Assembly (NCBI GenBank): GCA_002449575.1
Contig: DJXC01000151.1
Coordinates: 1 to 6,456, forward strand
Source of the DNA: Ruminococcus sp. UBA7014
GTDB taxonomy: Bacteria; Bacillota; Clostridia; Oscillospirales; Ruminococcaceae
DNA: 6,456 nt
Direction of reading: 5' to 3'
Within the stretch, counting starts at the first letter, position 1, and each line of letters begins with the position of its first letter. Below the pieces are notes generated by a model. The model was not told where the DNA came from and made no database searches. It saw nothing but the letters and a program-made list of their open reading frames with translations. Shown one piece after another: positions 1 to 5,169 of this stretch. A program made the position numbers and the translations under genes.

Positions 1-126
1 AATTTCTGTTTTTTATCAGGATTCAAAAGTATGGCACTTCAAATCAAAAAAGAACAGTATTCCCATCTTTATGATATTGCCGTTTCCTCAAAGGACAAGT
101 CTGCTTTCCTCGATTTAGCCTGCTAA
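1..126 (+). CDS. C-terminal fragment of an unidentified protein (open at left edge)
   Basis: The frame is open from the first base and ends with TAA at 124-126, giving 41 codons. I do not recognise the product. The tail is hydrophilic and mixed in charge (a KKEQY segment around 54-60 nt, a KDK segment around 91-99 nt) with ordinary-looking codons. An internal ATG at 31 has no convincing ribosome binding site ahead of it, so the visible part is more likely the end of a gene that starts left of the window than a complete small gene. Its stop codon lies inside the palindrome at 111-130, immediately before a run of five T, which is where the end of a terminated gene would be expected. It would overlap tail to tail with the minus-strand remnant that stops at 115. 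Chance openness over 126 bases is quite possible, so confidence is low. Confidence 0.33.
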   Translation, partial: NFCFLSGFKSMALQIKKEQYSHLYDIAVSSKDKSAFLDLAC

Positions 127-135
127 ATCGTTTTT
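111..135 (+). terminator. Rho-independent terminator-like hairpin
   Basis: The arms CGATTTAGC (111-119) and GCTAAATCG (122-130) are perfect reverse complements. Eight pairs would close a four-base loop (119-122). The stem is followed at once by TTTTT (131-135) on the plus strand. No T-run follows on the minus strand, so it should work mainly for transcription coming from the left. The stem is only moderately GC-rich. It contains stop codons for both strands (TAA at 124-126 plus, TAA at 117-115 minus). Confidence 0.6.
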
Positions 136-357
136 GTGCATTTTGTCAAATTCATTGTTGAAATGCTCATTTATAGTTGTTTTATAAGCACCACCCGACT
201 GATGCTCAATGCAACACAAAACCAAATCTGAACGGTCAACCATATTCTGATTACGAGCCTGAAAAGCGGATTTGTAATGTGCATCTGAGGAATATTGGCA
301 GATTTCGATTTCATCATACAGGTTCAGACGTTTACAGCCTTTTTGATGAGAAAGCAA
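115..357 (-). pseudogene. 5'-truncated SLOG/DUF1273 (YpsA-like) family protein
   Basis: The 80-codon frame (first codon TTG at 357-355) reads as the C-terminal half of a SLOG-superfamily protein of the YpsA/DUF1273 kind. The diagnostic part is R35-N36, then N-M-V-D-R-S-D at 38-44, a hydrophobic beta strand L45-I50, and G55-G56-A-Y-K-T. This matches the family pattern in which an R-N-x-x-M-V-D-x-S-D block is followed by a strand and a GG-x-x-x-T turn of the Rossmann-like nucleotide-binding fold. The N-terminal strand and the glycine-rich G-x-R/G-x-E segment are missing. The frame is closed by a stop at 388-390, and no ribosome binding site precedes any start. The last about 20 residues (from N63) also lack the usual helix and strand. 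Cellular function of this family is poorly known; members are common near mobile elements. I infer a non-functional remnant. It is not part of the neighbouring operon. Confidence 0.55.
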
Positions 358-359
358 AT

Positions 360-594
360 GATGATGTATATGTTCCAGTACCTGAAGTCAGAACACCAGT
401 GATTCCAGTATCAGAAGAACCAAATACAACAGTTTACAGAAATATATGGCACTCCAAATGAGGTGCAGCAGGATTATACTGCATGGAACAGTGCGCCTGT
501 AGGCAGTGGAACAATGATTTATGTATTTGCTTTGGAAGATGGAGTTCAGCTTTCATTTTTTGCAGATGATACAGGGTCAGAACTTGCCGGATAA
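360..594 (+). pseudogene. Frameshifted C-terminal remnant of an unidentified proline-rich protein
   Basis: From about 360 to 440 one plus frame (codons starting at multiples of 3) gives a proline/valine/glutamate-rich linker, with V-P-V-P-E-V, then P-V-I-P-V-S-E-E-P, and hits TGA at 459-461. The next frame over, from about 433, gives a clean C-terminal tail (Y-G-T-P-N-E-V, then an aromatic W-N-S-A-P segment, then a G-S-G-T-M-I-Y-V-F-A strand and a D-D-T-G-S-E-L-A-G end) with TAA at 592-594. The second frame is blocked upstream by TGA at 400-402, so neither frame alone explains the stretch. A single-base indel between about 436 and 444 (a run ACAGAAATATAT) would join them. I do not recognise the family. 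The N-terminus is absent and would have to lie where the minus-strand SLOG remnant now sits. A sequencing error cannot be excluded. Confidence 0.42.
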
Positions 595-652
595 TGATTG
601 ACAGAAAAATTAGCATGCTCTGCTTTTGGTTCAGTTTTATGAAAATTTTGAA
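595..652. other. Short non-coding gap downstream of two gene ends
   Basis: This AT-rich stretch lies between the stop of the plus-strand remnant and the stop of spoIID. I see no start, ribosome binding site or strong hairpin. A weak four-pair stem on the minus strand around 615-630 is followed by a T-rich stretch, but it is too short to call a terminator. Confidence 0.5.
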
Positions 653-1654
653 TCAGATAATTTCTTCCAGTTCGGCTTCCGGATAATAATAAGATAAAAT
701 TTCTTGATAATCTGCTCCCTGTACTGCCATAGCATTTGCACCATACTGACTCATGCCTACATCATGCCCATAGCCATGTGTTGTGAAAATAAAATTTTTC
801 TCTTCATAAGTTACTGTAAATATTGCTGAACGCAGGCTGAAAATTGTTCTTAATTCCTGACCAGTGAAAATACTTGTCCCAACAGGAATCTGCAATACTG
901 TTCCGGCTTCGGAACATTGCGGCTCACCAAACCAGTGTGCTGTATCTGTTCCAAGAAATAAGCCTTCTCTGGCAGCAGAAAGCATATCTTTCACCTGTTC
1001 CGGCGTATAGGAAGCTTTCTGTTCAAACTGTGGTGCATTTCTGTCGGCACTGCTGTCAACTGACTGGAGATAGGCAACTTCGCTGCCCCAGACATTCTTT
1101 GCAGATTCTGTTTTTCCGCCGGACATTGCATGAAATGCTGCAATAATCGGCTCGCCCTGATAGACAAGAATTTCATGCAGAACAGAATCTACAGCTTGTT
1201 CCAGTTTCTGATAATTTTCTTCAAAATTTGTTCCATAAAGTTTCCGGAGTTCCGATTCTGTATAAAAAGCCTGATACTTGCTGGCATCATCGGAAAAGTC
1301 TGCACCGTGAAGTTCCGGTCGCTGGTCAGCAAGTTCTGCCTGTCGTTCGGCGTAAGTATGCGCTGCGACTGCCTGCGCCTTGAGTGCTTCTGACTCAAAA
1401 GATACCGGCATTTCTGCGCCGACTGCGCCAATCAGATATTCTCTGACAGGAATTTCCAGAATTTCACCGGTGTCAGTATCCAGTACATGATAATATGTTT
1501 CTTCTGCCGGAACAGTTTCTGTCATGCATTCTTCTGTAGACTCTGTTGTTCCGGAAGCAGGATTTTGTTCCGGTGTGAACAGCTTTGCCGGAATCAGCGG
1601 CAAACCTGTCAGCAATAAGCATAAAAATCCGTAAAATATCAATTTTCTTTTCAT
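653..1654 (-). CDS. spoIID: Stage II sporulation protein D (SpoIID), lytic transglycosylase
   Basis: In endospore formers SpoIID cleaves glycan strands that the amidase SpoIIP has stripped of stem peptides. The SpoIID-SpoIIM-SpoIIP complex uses this to thin septal wall and drive engulfment of the forespore. The 333-residue length is close to the B. subtilis protein (about 343). Residues 4-23 form a hydrophobic signal anchor, and a low-complexity Thr/Glu linker runs to about 52. The active-site block A-E81-M-P leads into E-A-L-K-A-Q-A-V-A-A at 89-98; Glu81 matches the catalytic glutamate of the family. A-M-S-G-G at 176-180 and T-H-G-Y-G-H-D-V-G-M-S-Q at 292-303 are strongly conserved signatures. 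The Cys/His zinc-site motif seen in some SpoIID proteins is absent: about 119-131 has D-D-A-S-K-Y-Q. The ATG has CAGGAG nine bases upstream (complement of 1664-1669). It is transcribed away from the citrate synthase operon. A related cell-wall SpoIID/LytB-domain role outside sporulation is possible, but the full match favours SpoIID. Confidence 0.9.
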   Translation of the reverse strand: MKRKLIFYGFLCLLLTGLPLIPAKLFTPEQNPASGTTESTEECMTETVPAEETYYHVLDTDTGEILEIPVREYLIGAVGAEMPVSFESEALKAQAVAAHTYAERQAELADQRPELHGADFSDDASKYQAFYTESELRKLYGTNFEENYQKLEQAVDSVLHEILVYQGEPIIAAFHAMSGGKTESAKNVWGSEVAYLQSVDSSADRNAPQFEQKASYTPEQVKDMLSAAREGLFLGTDTAHWFGEPQCSEAGTVLQIPVGTSIFTGQELRTIFSLRSAIFTVTYEEKNFIFTTHGYGHDVGMSQYGANAMAVQGADYQEILSYYYPEAELEEII

Positions 1655-1704
1655 GTAAAATCACTCCTGTTTGATTTAATTTTACCTGAGATTGTCTTCC
1701 CCTC

Positions 1705-1733
1705 TTGACTTGCCTTTCAAAAAATGCTATAAT
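1705..1733 (+). promoter_or_regulatory. Strong sigma-A promoter with extended -10
   Basis: The -35 box TTGACT (1705-1710) differs from consensus at one base. A 17-base spacer follows, then a perfect -10 box TATAAT (1728-1733). TG at 1725-1726, one base upstream of the -10, makes it an extended -10 element. Transcription should start near 1740, leaving a leader of about 34 bases, too short for a riboswitch or attenuator. This predicts vigorous vegetative expression of the citrate synthase operon unless a repressor acts here. I see no clear inverted-repeat operator. Confidence 0.85.
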
Positions 1734-1757
1734 ATAAGCAAAAGATATATCAAATAC

Positions 1758-1764
1758 AAGGAGG
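1758..1764 (+). promoter_or_regulatory. Consensus ribosome binding site of citrate synthase
   Basis: AAGGAGG ends nine bases before the ATG at 1774, the ideal spacing. It fixes the start at 1774 and not at the next in-frame ATG (1783). The downstream lipoprotein and kinase genes have no comparable site, so they probably depend on translation of the gene before them. Confidence 0.85.
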
Positions 1765-1773
1765 CAGCATTTT

Positions 1774-3132
1774 ATGAGCAAAATGTTTTCAAATGCTGAT
1801 ATGCAAAATTTATGCAAAGACTTGCAGGAAAATTCCAGAATTGACCAGCAACTGTATCAGAAATTTCATATTAAAAGAGGACTGCGCCGGAGTGACGGTA
1901 CAGGTGTACTTGCCGGAATTACGAATATCTGCAATGTTCACGGCTATGTTGTCAATGAAGGTGAAGTCGAAGCCATTCCCGGTGAACTCATCTACCGGGG
2001 ATATGATATTTATGATTTAGTTCACAATGCCCAGAAAGAAAATCGCTATGGCTATGAGGAAACAGCATATTTATTATTATTCGGCACACTGCCGACAGCT
2101 GACCAGTTAGAAGCTTTTCAGCACTATCTTTCTATGCAGCGGGCTTTGCCGTCCGGATTCGTTGTTGATATGATGATGAAAGCACCGTCCAAGAATATCA
2201 TGAATAAATTAGCACGTTCTATTCTGTCTCTGTATTCTTATTATGATGCTGACTGTGAAAGTACCAGTCTGGAAGACGAAATGCGAACCGCCATCAGCCT
2301 GATTGCAAAAATGCCGATTCTTATGGTAAATGCTTATCAGGTAAAACGTCGTCATTTCGATAATCAGACATTATATATGCATCCCCTCCGACCGGAGGAA
2401 AAAACAGCAGAAACAATTCTTTCCATGCTCCGCCCTGACAGACAGTACACCAAAGAAGAAGCCCAGCTTCTTGACTGCCTGCTGATGCTCCATGCAGAAC
2501 ACGGCGGCGGTAATAATTCTACATTTACCTGCCGTGTGCTGACTTCTTCCGGCACAGATGCCTATTCGGCATATTCTTCAGCAGTCTGCGCCCTGAAAGG
2601 TCCGAAGCACGGCGGCGCAAATATTAAAGTTTCTGCAATGCTGGAAGATTTCAAAGCCAATGTCAAGCACTGGGATAATGAAGGCGAAGTGGCTGACTAT
2701 ATCCGGAAGGTACTCCGCAAAGAAGCCGGTGACGGCAGCGGTCTGATTTATGGCATGGGTCATGCTGTCTACACACTTTCTGACCCCCGTGCCGTTATCC
2801 TCAAGAAAAAAGCATTTAAACTCGCTGAAGGCAAGGAAATCGAAGCAGAATTCCATCTTCTGGATACTATCGAAAGATTAACACCTGTTATCATGAAAGA
2901 AATCAAAGGTACGGAAAAAACATTCTGCGCCAATGTCGATATGTATTCCGGTCTTGTTTACAGAATGCTCCAGATTCCGGAAGATTTGTATACACCATTG
3001 TTTGCCGTTTCCCGTATGGCTGGCTGGTCTGCACACCGCATGGAAGAACTCATGACCGGCGGCAGAATTATCCGTCCGGCTTACAAGGCAATCCCGAAAA
3101 AGAAAAAATATATCCCTATCTCTGAAAGATGA
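1774..3132 (+). CDS. gltA: Citrate synthase, Si type
   Basis: It condenses oxaloacetate and acetyl-CoA to citrate and CoA in the cytoplasm. In anaerobic Clostridia this usually feeds the oxidative half of an incomplete TCA cycle towards 2-oxoglutarate and glutamate. All three catalytic residues are present: His243 in E-H-G-G-G-N (241-247 region, equivalent to His274 of the pig enzyme), His330 in Y-G-M-G-H-A-V (326-332, His320) and Asp389 in N-V-D-M-Y-S-G (387-393, Asp375). G-P-K-H-G-G-A-N (276-283) and S-R-M-A-G-W-S-A-H (413-421) are further family signatures. At 452 residues it is longer than B. subtilis CitZ (about 372) and E. coli GltA (about 427); the extra length is mainly an N-terminal arm before the conserved R-G-L-R region at about 35-38. 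It ends in a lysine-rich K-K-K-K-Y segment. A 2-methylcitrate synthase activity cannot be ruled out. It leads the operon, directly behind the strong promoter, and its stop overlaps the next ATG. Confidence 0.93.
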   Translation: MSKMFSNADMQNLCKDLQENSRIDQQLYQKFHIKRGLRRSDGTGVLAGITNICNVHGYVVNEGEVEAIPGELIYRGYDIYDLVHNAQKENRYGYEETAYLLLFGTLPTADQLEAFQHYLSMQRALPSGFVVDMMMKAPSKNIMNKLARSILSLYSYYDADCESTSLEDEMRTAISLIAKMPILMVNAYQVKRRHFDNQTLYMHPLRPEEKTAETILSMLRPDRQYTKEEAQLLDCLLMLHAEHGGGNNSTFTCRVLTSSGTDAYSAYSSAVCALKGPKHGGANIKVSAMLEDFKANVKHWDNEGEVADYIRKVLRKEAGDGSGLIYGMGHAVYTLSDPRAVILKKKAFKLAEGKEIEAEFHLLDTIERLTPVIMKEIKGTEKTFCANVDMYSGLVYRMLQIPEDLYTPLFAVSRMAGWSAHRMEELMTGGRIIRPAYKAIPKKKKYIPISER

Positions 3133-4442
3133 ATTTCCTGAAAAAATTATTCTGTTTTCTGCCGCTGCTGCTGACGGGCTGTTCTGTGAATATCAATGTG
3201 GATACCATGCTGACACCGCCTAAACTCAGCGGCGAACAGGAACAGATTTATCAGGCTTTGCAGGAAGCTGCCGGTTCTGACATCCGGCTGAAATATCCCA
3301 AAAGCGGAAGCTATCTCTCCGCTTTTATCGTTGCCGATATTGACAACGACCAGGGAGAAGAAGCAATTGTATTCTATGAAAAAAATACAGTTTCTGCAAG
3401 CGGTCTGCGGATTAATATTCTCGACAAAGTCGGCGGCAGATGGCAGTCTATCTGTGACAGAAGCGCAGGAGGCTCCGAAATCGAAAAAGTAATGATTTCC
3501 CAGCTTGGCAGCAGTAACAGAATCAATATTCTTGTCGGTTACAGTACTGCAAATCAATCTGAAAAATATCTTTCTGTCTATGCCTATGAAAATAATTATC
3601 TCGAACAAACACTGACACACAGCTATGCCCTGTTTGATGTTGTGGATACTGGCGGAAGTGAATTCCCGGATTTAATTTTGCTTGGTGCAGTCAGCAATTC
3701 GGAACAGGCGTATGCCGCCGTCTACCGTCTCGCTGAAGATGAAAGATATCATGAATATAAATATCGCTTTACAGATAATTATACAGAATATCAGCAGTTG
3801 ATTTATGGTACACTTTCTGACGGCAGAATTGCTTTTTATATTGATGCTGCCACCGGAACTGCTAATTTGCAGACAGAAATTCTCTGTCTTGAATCCTCTG
3901 CTGATGCAGAATCGGAACTTCAGCTTGTGAATCTGCTCCAAAGGTGCGGAAAAACCGCAGAGGTGACTGTCCGCCGTTCCGGATTGTTCTCTATGGATAT
4001 TGATAATGACAATATCCCGGAAATTCCTGTACAGCGGGTATTTCCCGGCTATGAATCAGCAGCAGAATCGGAACAGCTCCGGCGCACAGACTGGCTTGCT
4101 ATGCAGGAAAATCAGATTCTTACTGAATATCAGAGCTATTATAATATCAATGATGGCTATGTTTTCATTCTGCCGGAATCATGGCAGAATCATGTCACAG
4201 TTATTAACAATATGACAGAAAATGAAATTCAGTTCTGCCGCTATGATGCCGATACCCCGGAAGAAATGCAAATTCTGCTCAGAATCTATATTTCCTATGA
4301 TGATGCTGACCGGGATGACCATCTTCATGCCGGTTATCAGCTTTTACATACGAAAGGAACAGCAAGCTGTCTTGTCCGGACAGAACCTGGTCAGGCACTC
4401 TCTGCCGGAGATATTTTATTATATTTTCATTTTCTGGATTAA
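3129..4442 (+). CDS. Lipoprotein of unknown function with propeller-like D-x-D-x-D repeats
   Basis: The protein is 437 residues long. Residues 1-18 are a short basic and hydrophobic signal ending in a lipobox L15-T16-G17-C18, so it should be lipidated at Cys18 and exposed outside the membrane. I do not recognise a named family. Visible structure: D-I-D-N-D at 70-74 with Glu77/78, V-D-T-G-G-S-E-F-P-D-L at 172-182, and D-I-D-N-D at 290-294 with P-E at 297-298. Each follows a hydrophobic strand and is followed by another, the layout of calcium-binding FG-GAP/VCBS-like beta-propeller blades. After about residue 340 a different C-terminal domain begins around V-F-I-L-P-E-S-W (345-352), rich in beta-strand and acidic residues (D-D-A-D-R-D-D, 391-397). 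The ATG overlaps the citrate synthase stop (ATGA), with only a weak GAAAG ahead, so translation is probably coupled. It precedes a two-component pair by 25 bases, which suggests a sensory or accessory role. That is an inference. Confidence 0.85.
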   Translation: MNFLKKLFCFLPLLLTGCSVNINVDTMLTPPKLSGEQEQIYQALQEAAGSDIRLKYPKSGSYLSAFIVADIDNDQGEEAIVFYEKNTVSASGLRINILDKVGGRWQSICDRSAGGSEIEKVMISQLGSSNRINILVGYSTANQSEKYLSVYAYENNYLEQTLTHSYALFDVVDTGGSEFPDLILLGAVSNSEQAYAAVYRLAEDERYHEYKYRFTDNYTEYQQLIYGTLSDGRIAFYIDAATGTANLQTEILCLESSADAESELQLVNLLQRCGKTAEVTVRRSGLFSMDIDNDNIPEIPVQRVFPGYESAAESEQLRRTDWLAMQENQILTEYQSYYNINDGYVFILPESWQNHVTVINNMTENEIQFCRYDADTPEEMQILLRIYISYDDADRDDHLHAGYQLLHTKGTASCLVRTEPGQALSAGDILLYFHFLD

Positions 4443-4452
4443 ACGCAATGAA

Positions 4453-4457
4453 AGGGG
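4453..4457 (+). promoter_or_regulatory. Ribosome binding site deciding the response regulator start
   Basis: AGGGG lies ten bases before the ATG at 4468. The reading frame is open further upstream to 4222, but that part lies inside the lipoprotein gene in another frame and has no response-regulator sequence. This site and the family's usual N-terminus (M-K-R-I-L-V) support 4468. Confidence 0.8.
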
Positions 4458-4467
4458 TCTGTTACTC

Positions 4468-5169
4468 ATGAAACGTATTCTTGTCTGCGAAGACGAAGAT
4501 GTTATCCGTGACTGTGTTGTCATTAATTTGAAGCGTGCCGGCTATGACGTTGTAGATGTCAACTGCGGTGAAAGCGCACTCCAGAAATTCGAGGAGGAAA
4601 ACGGCAATTTTGATATTGTCCTGCTTGATATTATGATGCCCGGTATTGATGGTTTCACTGTCTGCAAACGGCTCAGAGAAAAAAGCTCTACACTCGGTAT
4701 TATTATGCTGACCGCCAGAACACAGGAAATGGATAAGGTCAGCGGTCTGATGATTGGTGCGGATGACTATATTACAAAGCCGTTTTCTCTCTCTGAACTG
4801 ACTGCCCGTGTAGATGCTATTTACCGCCGTGTGTGCATGAGCTTCAATTCTGATGAAAAAAGTCCTGTTATTGAATCAGGACCATTTACACTTAATCTGA
4901 AAAGCCGTACTGTTGCCAAAAACGGTGTTCCGATTGACCTCACACAGGTAGAATATCAGATTCTGGAATACTTCATGAATAATAAAAATACTGCTCTTGA
5001 CAGAGCCAGTATCCTGAATCATATCTGGGGTGAAAATTATTACGGCGATTATAAGATTGTTGATGTCAATATCCGCAGAATCCGCCTGAAAATCGAAGAC
5101 GAACCCTCTAATCCTCAGTATATCGTAACTATCTGGGGTTATGGCTATAAATGGAATGATAAAGTTTAA
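4468..5169 (+). CDS. OmpR/PhoB-type response regulator
   Basis: The 233-residue protein has the standard two-domain layout. The receiver domain spans about 3-116, with the acidic pair Glu8/Asp9, phosphoacceptor Asp54 in L-L-D-I-M-M-P-G, Thr82 in M-L-T-A-R, the switch aromatic Tyr101, and Lys104 in T-K-P-F. A linker of about 15 residues leads to a winged-helix DNA-binding domain at about 133-230. Its recognition helix lies around V-D-V-N-I-R-R-I-R (198-206) and its wing ends in G-Y-G-Y-K-W (224-229). All residues needed for phosphorylation are intact, so it should be a phosphorylation-dependent transcription factor that binds direct repeats. Its partner is the histidine kinase gene that overlaps its end. 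Classical citrate-sensing regulators (CitB/DpiA) have a different output domain, so sequence does not support a citrate-sensing pair of that type. The target genes cannot be read from the window; autoregulation of the operon is plausible. Confidence 0.94.
   Translation: MKRILVCEDEDVIRDCVVINLKRAGYDVVDVNCGESALQKFEEENGNFDIVLLDIMMPGIDGFTVCKRLREKSSTLGIIMLTARTQEMDKVSGLMIGADDYITKPFSLSELTARVDAIYRRVCMSFNSDEKSPVIESGPFTLNLKSRTVAKNGVPIDLTQVEYQILEYFMNNKNTALDRASILNHIWGENYYGDYKIVDVNIRRIRLKIEDEPSNPQYIVTIWGYGYKWNDKV

Larger units (their letters stand above)
1655..1773. promoter_or_regulatory. Divergent intergenic region, spoIID / citrate synthase operon
   Basis: This 119-base region separates the two divergent starts. 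It must hold promoters for both directions. The plus-strand promoter is clear (listed separately). For spoIID I see only a weak sigma-A-like pair on the minus strand, TTGAAA (complement of 1715-1720) and GACAAT (complement of 1691-1696) spaced 18 bases. No convincing sigma-E or sigma-F motif was found, although spoIID is normally a sigma-E gene. The candidate minus-strand -35 overlaps the spacer of the plus-strand promoter, so the two directions could interfere. Confidence 0.4.

Noticed and set aside
177..356. Plus-strand frame opposite the SLOG remnant
   Set aside because: The minus strand carries recognisable family motifs here. The plus translation is rich in His, Asn and Arg without structure, typical of a shadow frame. 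Only the part after about 360 looks coding on the plus strand.
434..616. Minus-strand 60-codon frame
   Set aside because: It is antisense to the better-formed plus-strand tail ending at 592-594, has no ribosome binding site and no recognisable motif.
605..635. Possible terminator for spoIID on the minus strand
   Set aside because: Only a four-pair stem (AGCA/TGCT) before a T-rich stretch can be drawn, too weak to call.
1690..1750. Sigma-E promoter for spoIID on the minus strand
   Set aside because: AT-rich stretches give loose matches to the -35, but no suitably spaced -10 resembling CATA-type boxes was found.
1734..1773. Riboswitch or attenuator in the citrate synthase leader
   Set aside because: The leader after the predicted start site is only about 34 bases and has no stable stem beyond the ribosome binding site.
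3147..3620. Minus-strand 157-codon frame
   Set aside because: It is antisense to the lipoprotein with its clear lipobox and D-I-D-N-D motif. The minus reading shows no family signature.
4222..4467. Upstream extension of the response regulator frame
   Set aside because: This stretch lies within the lipoprotein gene in another frame, adds no receiver-domain sequence, and the AGGGG site with the M-K-R-I-L-V start fixes 4468.
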